Shown here: piece by piece, positions 18,060 to 26,301 of the stretch
Layout of the letters: every line of letters begins with the position of its first letter
Numbering within the stretch: position 1 is the first letter of the stretch
Assembly (NCBI RefSeq): GCF_947499265.1
Contig: NZ_CANMNK010000006.1
Coordinates: 1-64,000, forward strand
Direction of reading: 5' to 3'
Source: an uncultured Roseobacter sp.
Lineage (GTDB): Bacteria; Pseudomonadota; Alphaproteobacteria; Rhodobacterales; Rhodobacteraceae
DNA length: 64,000 nt
Program-made: the position numbers and the translations under genes
The notes under the pieces: generated by a model
What the model was told of the DNA's origin: nothing
Database searches by the model: none
What the model saw: the letters and a program-made list of their open reading frames with translations, nothing else

Positions 18060-19434
18060 CCGCTTTGGATACCGCAGGACGGCAGACCTGGCGCAGCATC
18101 AAGGCCGCCCAAAGGAGAAGGTGGATCGTCGCGCGCTCGACTTTCAGCCCGATGCAGTGGAAGTGGAGTTGCGCCGGGTGCCGGCCGCGGCGCGTGTGGC
18201 GCTCTATGCGATCTTGCTGATCATCGCGACTGCCATTGTCTGGGCCTGGTGGGCGAAGATTGATCGCACCGTCACCGCGCGCGGCAAGCTCGTGAGCCAG
18301 TCGCGTACCATCGTGAAACAACCTTACCGTCCTTCGGTGATCCGGACCCTTGATGTGCGTGCCGGGGATGTGGTGCAAGAAGGGGATATCATCGCCTCCC
18401 TGGATCCCACCCTGACCGAGGCAGATCAGGGGCAGTTACTGGCCAAGGCAGCGCTGCTCAGCGCTGAATTGTCCCGGCTGGACGCGGAAAGCGCCGGGGT
18501 CGACTTTGCCCCACGGGCGGCTGAGAGAGACGCAGTCATTCAGCAGGTGGCCTTGTTTCAGCGGCGCGAGTTGGAGAAAGCAGCAGCACTTGAGGGGTTC
18601 GAGGCGCGTCTCAAAACGCTTGAATCGCAAGCCGCTGTCGCCGCGGCGCAAGAAGCGCAAATCGTGGCATCGCTTGCTCTGGCGGACAGCAAACTGCAAA
18701 CAGCAATCCGGCTTGTGCAGCGCAATGCAGGATCAATGATTACGCAACAGGAAGCGGAAACCGAGGTTGAGAAACTCAAGGCACAACGGCGTGAAAAAAT
18801 CGAAGAAGCGGAAGGGTACAGGCGCCAGCAGCGCGTCGTCGAAAACGAACGGCTTCAATATCTGTCGTCCCGGGCCACGCAGGTCGAGGATCGGCGACTT
18901 GAGGTGAAAAACGAGCTAGAGCAACTGCGTTTCGAGATCCAGAAAGCCAACCGTGTGGCGGAGTTCGATGCGTTCTACGCCGAAACCGATGGGGTCATCA
19001 TGGATGTGACGCAGAAATCCGTGGGCTCTATCGTTGAGACGGCGGAAGTTCTGTTCACACTGGTGCCGACGGACGAGGGGTTGGATATCGAGTTGGAACT
19101 CAGCGCGGAGGACATCGGATGGGTGCATCTGGGGCAGGCGGTGCGCGCCAAGCTCGATCCCTTCCCATTCCAGCGCCACGGGACGATGCAAGGAGAGCTG
19201 ATTTCAATCAGCCCGGACGCGTTTCAGCGAGAGATGAACGGCCGAACAGAGGTCTATTACCGGGTCCGGGTGGCGATCACCGACAACCGGCTGCGCAACC
19301 TGCCGGAGGGCTTTCGGCTGGTGCCGGGCATCACGACAACAGCTGAAATCCGGATCGGGGAGCGCACGGTGCTGTCCTATCTGACAGATCCGTTTCACCG
19401 GGCGCTGGATGAAAGCCTAAAGGAGCCGAACTGA
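18052..19434 (+). CDS. HlyD family periplasmic adaptor of type I secretion
   Basis: Membrane fusion protein of 460 residues linking the ABC exporter to an outer-membrane channel. A short cytosolic N-terminus is followed by one membrane helix (VALYAILLIIATAIVWAWW, about 48-67), a lipoyl-like half (VIRTLDVRAGDVVQEGDII), a long coiled coil and the closing beta-barrel region (VTQKSVGSIVETAEVLFTLV). The open frame reaches 17959, but GGGGG five bases before ATG 18052 and overlap with the exporter make 18052 (or 18046) the likely start, overlapping the exporter stop by 8 bases. Confidence 0.9.
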   Translation: MRDRFGYRRTADLAQHQGRPKEKVDRRALDFQPDAVEVELRRVPAAARVALYAILLIIATAIVWAWWAKIDRTVTARGKLVSQSRTIVKQPYRPSVIRTLDVRAGDVVQEGDIIASLDPTLTEADQGQLLAKAALLSAELSRLDAESAGVDFAPRAAERDAVIQQVALFQRRELEKAAALEGFEARLKTLESQAAVAAAQEAQIVASLALADSKLQTAIRLVQRNAGSMITQQEAETEVEKLKAQRREKIEEAEGYRRQQRVVENERLQYLSSRATQVEDRRLEVKNELEQLRFEIQKANRVAEFDAFYAETDGVIMDVTQKSVGSIVETAEVLFTLVPTDEGLDIELELSAEDIGWVHLGQAVRAKLDPFPFQRHGTMQGELISISPDAFQREMNGRTEVYYRVRVAITDNRLRNLPEGFRLVPGITTTAEIRIGERTVLSYLTDPFHRALDESLKEPN

Positions 19435-20159
19435 TGCGGCGCATGCGGCCCAACCTGATCACCCAAGGCGCGCGTCCCGATGTGCAGGACGCAATTGCGG
19501 CGCGTGAGGCAAACCTTTTGGGCAAGCATGGGCCCGATCATGCGCAGGACGCCTACATTGCCAATGCAAAGCAGGGTGATCTGGTGGTGCCGACAGACGC
19601 ATTATCCGAGGAGACACAGGCCGCATTGGCAGCAGAAATGGGCGAAGATGCCGGGCCGATCGTAGGGTGGGGGGGCGAGATCGACCTTGGCACATCAGGA
19701 TTTACCGAAGGTATTGGCCTGGCTGACCCGAGTGATACAAAGGCGTTGCTGGCGCTCTGCAAAGCGATGCATGCGGAGACCGACTACCGCAAGATCCCCT
19801 TTTCAGAGGAGATCATGCGCGCGCATATTATCATGTATCTTGACACCCCCGCGACCCACCGGATTTTCGTGCATAAAGAGGCTGGCCGTCTGCAGGGAGC
19901 CCTGTTTGGCCATGTGAGCCCCTACTTCTTCTCGGAGGCGTGCATCGCCAACGATGATCTGCTCTATGTCGCCCCCGAGGACCGCAGCCTGCGTATCACA
20001 CGCAAGTTGATCAAGGGCTTCGAGGTCTGGGCGATGACCTGTGGGGTGCAGGAAATTTGCCTGTCGGTTTCCACCGGGCTAAGCGAAGACCGTGCGGAAA
20101 AATTGCTGAATCGGCAAGGTTTCGCTCGCATCGGCGCGATCTTCAAAAAGCAAGCCTGA
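19434..20159 (+). CDS. GNAT acetyltransferase with an extra N-terminal module
   Basis: The C-terminal 150 residues form a GNAT fold (LLALCKAMHAETDYRKIPFS, then DDLLYVAPEDRSLRITRKLI as the acetyl-CoA region and LSVSTGLSEDRAEKLLNRQGF near the end), similar to acetyltransferases found in tailed-phage genomes. Residues 48-90 are a separate module (G48, V51-V52, L57-S58, E60, G70, D72, TSG 87-89) that matches residues 17-60 of the next gene product without gaps over 25 positions. The start codon shares one base with the HlyD stop (TGATG). In this operon it may acetylate the repeat protein before or during export; that is inference. Confidence 0.75.
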   Translation: MRRMRPNLITQGARPDVQDAIAAREANLLGKHGPDHAQDAYIANAKQGDLVVPTDALSEETQAALAAEMGEDAGPIVGWGGEIDLGTSGFTEGIGLADPSDTKALLALCKAMHAETDYRKIPFSEEIMRAHIIMYLDTPATHRIFVHKEAGRLQGALFGHVSPYFFSEACIANDDLLYVAPEDRSLRITRKLIKGFEVWAMTCGVQEICLSVSTGLSEDRAEKLLNRQGFARIGAIFKKQA

Positions 20160-20216
20160 GCCGGGAGCAGCGGTGCTAAGCCAATTGGGAAACGGTTCGA
20201 TTTAGCGAGGGATAAG

Positions 20217-22592
20217 GTGATGACGGTGTATGATCCAATGCAGGCTCCAATTCATGTCAAACTTGGCGAACGCGTGGTGCGTGGTGGCTCCTTGTCGCCC
20301 GAAATGCACAACAGGATAGCCGAAGAGCTTGGGATCGACCTGGCGGTGATCACCGTGGGCAGCCCGCTGGCAGCGCGCAATCCCACCTCAGGCCTCGATG
20401 CATTCTGTGGCGGCGGCTCAAGCTCAAGTTCTTCTTCGTCTTCCTCGGGCAGCATGTCGCGCGCCTCAGCGTCTCGCTTCACTTCGTCGACAACGCTTAC
20501 CCCCTCGTCGACCACCTCGCCAAGCACCGGAAGCCTGTCACGCGCGGCTGCATCGCGGTACACATCCTCAATGTCCACGACCACGTCCTCGACACCCTCG
20601 CGCAGCACGTACAGCAGCCCCAGCAGCGTGTCTCGATCGACGGCATCGCGGTATACGTCGTCCTCGCCGTCAACCTCCTCTTCAACGACCACATCGCGGC
20701 CAAGCAGCCTGTCGCGCTCCGCCGCGTCCCGCTATACATCTTCCATGTCGACCAGCCCGTCGCCTTCCACCACGACCACGCGCTCCTATTCCACGTCGTC
20801 CACTGCGACCACCCGGTCATATTCAGCACCGTCCACACCAAGCAGCAGCGCGTCCCGCAGCCGGTCTTTCTCTTCCGGCGAAGAGTCCGATCGCTCATCA
20901 TCGGCGAGCCTGACGCGGTCGACGGCGTCGCGGTATACCTCCTCAATGCGCACCACGTCGGCACCTTCGGGCAACAGCGGATCGTCACCCACGCCAACGT
21001 CTCGCCCCACAACGGTCGCGGAAACGTCGCCAACAACGTCGCGCAGCAGCGGCTCGACCGGCTCCAGCAGCAACCCCGTAACTCGCGCGAATGCATCGCG
21101 CTTCACGTCTTCGCTGCAGACAACGCCCAGGGCCTCAAGCACGACGCCATCCACCACGCACACAGTCGGCAGCCCGGCGTCCGTTACGCGTGCCAATGCC
21201 TCTCGCTTCACGTCCTCCCTCCAAACAAAGCCGACGCGGAGCCGCGCGAGCTATCCGTCCCGCGCAGCCGCATCAGAGTCCTATGCAGCGCGTTACGCCG
21301 CCAATCAGGAGCGGCGTCAGGCGGCTAACAGGGCCGGGCTGGAGATAGGCCACGATATGACCGGACAGCCGGGGCCAACCGTGCAGGCGGCCAGTGCCGC
21401 AGGTCATCTGGCGTCCTATACGGGCGCTACGATGACGGCACAGGGGTTGCAGAACTATGCGCAAAATCGGCGGGCATCGACTGTAACGCGGAATTACCGG
21501 CACGGCACTTCGTTTCAGAACCGAGGCAGCCTCACACCGTTTTCCCAGCGCAAGTTTACAACGGCCTACAGTACCAGCCTGCCGCGCGGTGCCACCGGTG
21601 CGACCGGTTTTTTCCCCGACAGCTTTGCGCCAGCACCAACCAATCCAAATGCGGTTGACTTGGTCGAGCGGAAAGCCGTCTCCAATGTGCGGATGACGCC
21701 ACAGGTGCGCAACTATGCAAGCTCCTTGCAGGGCGGTGCGACAATGGTCAGGACCGGTCAGAATTTCGGGGTGAATTCGGTCACTTTTGAGCTTGGACGC
21801 CCCAGATTGGGCAACACGACCGTGGTGCAACCCAATGTCGCCCAGCAGGGATTCAACTTTGTCGATAGTCGTGGGCGTGCGGTGACCGCGGCGACCTCGG
21901 GCCCGAATGCAGGATCAATCGTGGTGAACCATGGCCCGAACTGGTCAGCGGTCGGCAATCAGGCGCTGCGCTGGGGGGGCCGGGCACTGGTTGTCGCCGA
22001 TCCGCTGGTGCACGGTGTTGTGGCTGGCACCAACACGCCCGCCTCCGCGCCCTGGCACGAACGCTGGACGGCGGGTATCTCTGCCGCGGCGCAACGTGCG
22101 GACAACGTTGTAGTCGCGGGCGGCGCAGGGATCGCTGGCGCGGGGGCGACATCGCTCACCGGCCCCGGGGCGTTCGCCGTCGGCGCGGGCACGGCCGTGG
22201 CTGCGGGCACCGCTTACGAAGACACGCCTGTTGACCGTTGGGTCAACCGCCAGGTCGCGCGGGCCGAGCCTGTCATCGGTGCGACGCTGAGGGGGGTGGA
22301 CACCGGCGCACGATACGTCGGGCGCACTGCGACGCAGGCCGCAGATTACGTTGCCAATTCCTATGTCGGTCAGCGCACGGCAGATGCTGCATCGGCGGTC
22401 TCGTCGGGGTGGAACTCCCTGACATCCTCGGTTGGAAATCTGTTCAACCGACCGGCAGCCCAGGCCGAGGTTTGGTCAGGATCGCGCAGCCCGTTGCGCA
22501 GTGGCTCACTTGTGGCACCCACAGGCATCGCGACCCCGGTGGAAACCCGCACGCCATCACGCAGCGGAGGGGGTGGGCTGTTTGGATTTTAG
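20217..22592 (+). CDS. Ser/Thr-rich repeat protein, candidate type I secretion cargo
   Basis: A 791-residue protein of unknown family. Residues 1-64 carry the module shared with the acetyltransferase and end ARNPTSGLDAFCGGG. A low-complexity Ser/Thr region (about 65-345) holds seven copies of [ST]R[AS]xASR[FY]TSS, with its Arg at 82, 109, 140, 167, 234, 290 and 325. The remainder is Ala/Gly/Arg-rich, with a glycine-rich hydrophobic stretch near 640-665 (VVVAGGAGIAGAGATS) and a C-terminus GGGGLFGF. There are no RTX GGxGxDxxx repeats. AGGGATAAG precedes the ATG pair at 20217-20222. Position after the exporter genes suggests it is the exported substrate. Confidence 0.7.
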   Translation: MMTVYDPMQAPIHVKLGERVVRGGSLSPEMHNRIAEELGIDLAVITVGSPLAARNPTSGLDAFCGGGSSSSSSSSSSGSMSRASASRFTSSTTLTPSSTTSPSTGSLSRAAASRYTSSMSTTTSSTPSRSTYSSPSSVSRSTASRYTSSSPSTSSSTTTSRPSSLSRSAASRYTSSMSTSPSPSTTTTRSYSTSSTATTRSYSAPSTPSSSASRSRSFSSGEESDRSSSASLTRSTASRYTSSMRTTSAPSGNSGSSPTPTSRPTTVAETSPTTSRSSGSTGSSSNPVTRANASRFTSSLQTTPRASSTTPSTTHTVGSPASVTRANASRFTSSLQTKPTRSRASYPSRAAASESYAARYAANQERRQAANRAGLEIGHDMTGQPGPTVQAASAAGHLASYTGATMTAQGLQNYAQNRRASTVTRNYRHGTSFQNRGSLTPFSQRKFTTAYSTSLPRGATGATGFFPDSFAPAPTNPNAVDLVERKAVSNVRMTPQVRNYASSLQGGATMVRTGQNFGVNSVTFELGRPRLGNTTVVQPNVAQQGFNFVDSRGRAVTAATSGPNAGSIVVNHGPNWSAVGNQALRWGGRALVVADPLVHGVVAGTNTPASAPWHERWTAGISAAAQRADNVVVAGGAGIAGAGATSLTGPGAFAVGAGTAVAAGTAYEDTPVDRWVNRQVARAEPVIGATLRGVDTGARYVGRTATQAADYVANSYVGQRTADAASAVSSGWNSLTSSVGNLFNRPAAQAEVWSGSRSPLRSGSLVAPTGIATPVETRTPSRSGGGGLFGF

Positions 22593-22667
22593 CGGCTTTC
22601 ATGATCGGATCAGGGCGCGCGGCGACATCGACAGCTCTGCACCCCTTTCTTTTGAGAGGGACGCAGC

Positions 22668-23246
22668 ATGAGTGCTGAGGCGCCCGAATACTACCTGATC
22701 GACTTCGATTGGGACGGCTACACGCAATGGACCCTTGGGCCTGAGGCGGCGGATGCAATGCTGGCGACCTGGGTTGCGCAGATGCCCGAACGGGTTAACA
22801 AGCTGCTGCACTTTCTCGGGACAGAAGGGGTTATTCGCACCCGTGAACGATTTGACGCGGACGAATTGGAAAACCTTGAATGCTTTATTATGCAGCACGG
22901 CGATCTCTATCAGCACCCGCAAGATCAGGACTACTATCTGACCGATTTCACATTTGAGCTGTGCAAGGATACGGCCGCGTTGATCGGCTCGCTGTGTCAG
23001 GACAGAGTTCCAGACCTGCAGTGGTCTCTGAACAAAGACCGGACGAGCCAGATGATGTACCAGTCTATCGGAATGAACTCTGTCATTGATGGCGACCACA
23101 TGCCGATCCCGCATGCGGTCGTCGAATTTGCGCAAGAAGGTCTGCGGAAGAGACGCAAATTCCTTGGGGCCTTCAGGAAGCAAAGATGGGGCTTTCTGAC
23201 CCGTATGATGTTGGTAATCAGCTATGAACAGGAGACGACCTCATGA
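22668..23246 (+). CDS. Unknown acidic protein in the secretion operon (192 aa)
   Basis: Not recognised. A soluble protein with an acidic, aromatic-rich first half (YYLIDFDWDGYTQWTLGPEA; QDQDYYLTDFTFELC) and a basic C-terminus (EGLRKRRKFLGAFRKQRWGF). GAGAGGG lies 8 bases before the ATG. It is translationally coupled to the next gene by an ATGA overlap. It could be a chaperone, immunity or modification partner of the repeat protein; no motif decides this. Confidence 0.6.
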   Translation: MSAEAPEYYLIDFDWDGYTQWTLGPEAADAMLATWVAQMPERVNKLLHFLGTEGVIRTRERFDADELENLECFIMQHGDLYQHPQDQDYYLTDFTFELCKDTAALIGSLCQDRVPDLQWSLNKDRTSQMMYQSIGMNSVIDGDHMPIPHAVVEFAQEGLRKRRKFLGAFRKQRWGFLTRMMLVISYEQETTS

Positions 23247-23509
23247 TGATGCCGCGCGCCTCCTTCCGGATTGTGCTGGGCGTGTTTCTGATCATTGTCT
23301 GGAGCATCAACATCTGGCTGACCGGTCTGCGCCTGGACATGATCCTGGTGCTGATCATCGTGATTGTCTCGACCATTCTGACCGTGCTGGAATGGCGCCA
23401 GCATCCTGGCATCCAGCCGCGCCAGAAGGGCGAGACGTCTCCCTATCTTGTCGTGTTTATCGGCGCCGCGATGGGCCTGGATGCACTGATCAAGCTCCTG
23501 TGGAACTAA
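23243..23509 (+). CDS. Small membrane protein of the secretion operon (88 aa)
   Basis: Two hydrophobic segments (about 8-52, probably two closely spaced helices, and 68-86) with a short basic loop between. The ATG overlaps the upstream stop by four bases. Its own stop overlaps the stop of the convergent PurC-like gene (23506-23509). Function unknown; probably the last gene of the secretion operon. Confidence 0.6.
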   Translation: MMMPRASFRIVLGVFLIIVWSINIWLTGLRLDMILVLIIVIVSTILTVLEWRQHPGIQPRQKGETSPYLVVFIGAAMGLDALIKLLWN

Positions 23510-24183
23510 GGTGTCTTCTGCCGTTCCAGAACGGCGCTGGCTGAATCCAGATGAAAGCGCCGCATGATCTCGCTGTACCCTCGTAGTCCGTCGCCCGATC
23601 CGGCAAACGCAATGCGGTGGTCCAGAATATCACCGCTGTCCATATCCTGCAGGCATATGACATCCGGGCTGAGCTCCGAGACCAGCATGATGACCGGCAG
23701 CGGGCTGCCTTCGATAAAATGAGCGCCGAATTCCATCCTAATATCTTCCAGCCGGACACCAATTCCGAAAAATGCCCCGGTGAGCAGATCATTGATCCGT
23801 AGGGCTAAATCGACCACACCGCCGATGTCTTCGGGATCAATGAGATTGAAAGCCAGCAGATGGTTTTCAGACACGCGTGTGGGGCGTTTATCGAGGCTGT
23901 CCGGGCGCACGAAGAATTCAACCAGCGGCGGGATCAGCTGGTGTCCCTGCTGAAGCCCGAACTCCGAGACCAGATCCCCCGTAGCGAGGTTGCGCACCAT
24001 CAGGTCGAAGGGAAGTTGGACCGTTTCAAAAACAGCCTGCGCCTGCGGTCCTGACCGCGCAGCGAAATGCGTGCTAATCCCGTTCTGGCGCAGAAACTGA
24101 TGAAGATGGACCGAAATCGTGTTGGCCAGCGGCGCCTTGCCAGGCAGGGCACGCCGCTCGAGACCCGGATAGCTGACGACCAT
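23506..24183 (-). CDS. PurC-like (SAICAR synthetase-fold) protein, N-terminally truncated
   Basis: PurC joins aspartate to CAIR in purine synthesis. Recognisable blocks are PGKAPLANTISVHLHQF, MVRNLATGDLVSEFGLQQG (VRNxxxGS in true PurC) and MEFG followed by LVSELSPDVICLQD (DExSPDxxRLWD in PurC). The nucleotide-binding YEGKAK start is absent. Coding-like sequence continues upstream of the ATG but meets a TAG at 24268-24270 with no start codon between. The Asp and Arg of the late active-site block are replaced. Either a pseudogene or a diverged paralogue; the housekeeping purC must lie elsewhere. Confidence 0.6.
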   Translation of the reverse strand: MVVSYPGLERRALPGKAPLANTISVHLHQFLRQNGISTHFAARSGPQAQAVFETVQLPFDLMVRNLATGDLVSEFGLQQGHQLIPPLVEFFVRPDSLDKRPTRVSENHLLAFNLIDPEDIGGVVDLALRINDLLTGAFFGIGVRLEDIRMEFGAHFIEGSPLPVIMLVSELSPDVICLQDMDSGDILDHRIAFAGSGDGLRGYSEIMRRFHLDSASAVLERQKTP

Positions 24184-24879
24184 ATCGGAGGTTTCAAGCG
24201 TCGGGCCATCGGGTGTTGTGGTAAAAATTCGGATGTCTTCGGGTAATGTCTGATCGTCGGCGATGATCTAGCCCTCCGTGGCATCATAGTCGGTTGCCGG
24301 GCTTTAGCCTTAGTTGGAAAGACGCTCGCGCAGCAAGCACGGGGTCGCGAATGTGAAACCTTGCGGCGGAATGCAGCCAATGCCGACACCCGACCTGCGC
24401 TGTTCTAGCGCCCACATTCATGTCCCCGCAGATCTGATGGCGTTTGTGGTTGCCCTCTGGTGCGATTTCTCTCAAGTGCTCATCAAAGGGCAGATCAGAC
24501 GAAATGTCCGGATACCACGCTTTTCGAGGCCGCCACCCTTGGTGTGCCGATCTTCTGCCACGCCCAATAGGCGCGCAAAATCGCCTCAGCTTCAGCACAG
24601 CCGATACTTGGCGCCGGTTTGGCGCTCTTTCTGGATCTGCCAGCGCGGACGATGGGCAGATGGTGTTCCTCAAGGGTCAGGCGTAGGATCACCTTGTTTG
24701 GCGTCTTAGCCTGACCCGCGGTTGCGTCGACGTCTTGCCCGCGACCTAGCGTATTCTATGTGCTGTCATGCCCAGGGAAGGCTGACGACGCCGGCTTGTG
24801 TTGCATGGTCTGAAATTTCGACAATGTAGTCTTGTGCAATGTCGCGAAGAAATAACGCCGGACGATCTTGCTTGCCATC
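24184..24879. other. Gene-free stretch between the PurC-like gene and rsgA
   Basis: Includes the degenerate upstream extension of the PurC-like frame (to about 24267). The rest has several overlapping frames on both strands, none convincing. Confidence 0.4.
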
Positions 24880-25974
24880 TCAATGCCCGGGTCGCTTGCT
24901 CCTGGATTTCTGTTTCGTGATTTGGCGCACCATCTTGCCAAATGCTTTGTCCTTGCTGCGCCTTTCGGCCAGGCTGGCAGAATTGAACGCTTCTTCTGCC
25001 ACCAGTTTGCGCCATCGTTGCAGTCTGGCCATATCGATCTGTCCCGCCTCAAGCGCTTTGATAAGGGCACAGTCAGGTTCGGTTTCATGATTGCAGTCGT
25101 TGAACCGACATTGGAGCGACAGCGCATGAATGTCCGCGAATAGGTCTTCGATGCCGGATGCCGCATCCGTCAGCTGCACCTCGCGCATGCCCGGTGTGTC
25201 CAGGACAAGGCATCCGCCTTGTATCAGGTGCAACTGTCGCCGCGTGGTGGTGTGGCGGCCCTTTGCGTCAGCTTCACGAATGCCCTGCGTTTCAATCCCG
25301 TCTGTGCCGGACAGCGCGTTTGTCAGCGTTGATTTTCCCACACCGGACGATCCGAGAAACGCAACTGTCTGGCCAGGTGCACACCACTCTGCCAGCGCTG
25401 TTCTGGGTTCGCTGCCGCGTGCGTCAAGGGCGACAACGGGCACACGGTCAGAGATTTCCTGTGCCTGATCGACATAGATCCGAAAATCGGTGGCGAGATC
25501 GACCTTCGTCAGAACGATCACGGGCGTAATCTCAGCCTCGAAACATAAGGCGATGTAGCGTTCCAGCCGGGCTATGTTGAAATCCTGGTTGCAGGACGTC
25601 ACGACAAAGCAGGTGTCGATATTGGCGGCGATCAGTTGTTCTTGCCGGTCGGTCCCGGGCGCGCGACGTTTCAAGAGGCTTTTGCGTTCCAACACGCGGC
25701 TTTTGATCGGATGACTGCGGTCCAGCATCAGCCAGTCGCCGACGGTCGCATCCGCGCGCGGCGGAAGCGTTTCATCAATGGCGTCGCCAATCACGTGCAG
25801 CCCGTTGCGGTGAACTTCAATCACACGCGAAGGCGGCGTCTCCATCAGCTCTTCAACGCTGATTTGTTGCGCAAAAAACGGCTGCCAGCCATGGGTTTCG
25901 AGGATTGAGCGTTGCCGCTCCGGTTTTCCGTTTTTTGGGGTCGGAGGAAAGAATTTGGAATAGTCACGTGTCAT
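24880..25974 (-). CDS. rsgA: Ribosome small subunit-dependent GTPase A
   Basis: RsgA (YjeQ) is a circularly permuted GTPase that assists maturation of the 30S ribosomal subunit. The motif order is the permuted one: TKVD (G4) comes before FLGSSGVGKSTLTNAL (G1), followed by DTPGMREV (G3). An N-terminal OB-fold region precedes it. The C-terminal zinc site is CRFNDCNHETEPDC. The length of 364 residues is typical. It is a single gene; the RsgA-type C-terminal tail is basic. Confidence 0.93.
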   Translation of the reverse strand: MTRDYSKFFPPTPKNGKPERQRSILETHGWQPFFAQQISVEELMETPPSRVIEVHRNGLHVIGDAIDETLPPRADATVGDWLMLDRSHPIKSRVLERKSLLKRRAPGTDRQEQLIAANIDTCFVVTSCNQDFNIARLERYIALCFEAEITPVIVLTKVDLATDFRIYVDQAQEISDRVPVVALDARGSEPRTALAEWCAPGQTVAFLGSSGVGKSTLTNALSGTDGIETQGIREADAKGRHTTTRRQLHLIQGGCLVLDTPGMREVQLTDAASGIEDLFADIHALSLQCRFNDCNHETEPDCALIKALEAGQIDMARLQRWRKLVAEEAFNSASLAERRSKDKAFGKMVRQITKQKSRSKRPGH

Positions 25975-26054
25975 TTTGGGACGCTTTCATGTCTCGGCTC
26001 TGAGCAAGGCTCAGGCGTAAAGGGTCAGATGTGTCTGAGATTGCGCCTCAAGAG

Positions 26055-26076
26055 ACCGCCGAAAGAGTTCGGCGGT
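26055..26076. terminator. Strong hairpin between rsgA and the FAD oxidase gene
   Basis: ACCGCCGAA (26055-26063), loop AGAG, TTCGGCGGT (26068-26076): perfect 9-bp arms. There is no long T-run on either side, so it may be a structured leader or terminator of the FAD oxidase transcript, which comes from the minus strand. The rest of 25975-26301 holds nothing recognisable. Confidence 0.45.
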
Positions 26077-26301
26077 GCTTTCAAATCTTGAGACTGCGTT
26101 GGGAAGCTTTGTGCCTCCCCCCTTTACCGGGACATAAAATCTCCATTCCAGTAAACGGAACTTAATTTGGCATGGCCCGAAGTTCAAGTTCCAGAAAGGC
26201 CTCTGGTCCGTTAGTAGTGGATTTTATTGAAAAGTCAGTCGGTTAACCTAGGCACGAAAAGGCAGTGGCCGGTTAGTTTTTCTTGAATGTTTGAGGGTCT
26301 G

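Noticed and set aside
20252-21211. Long minus-strand frames opposite the repeat protein
   Set aside because: They arise from the Ser/Thr repeat codons read backwards and are shadows.
24284-24709. Overlapping frames between the PurC-like gene and rsgA
   Set aside because: None has family resemblance or start signals; only the degenerate PurC extension is supported.
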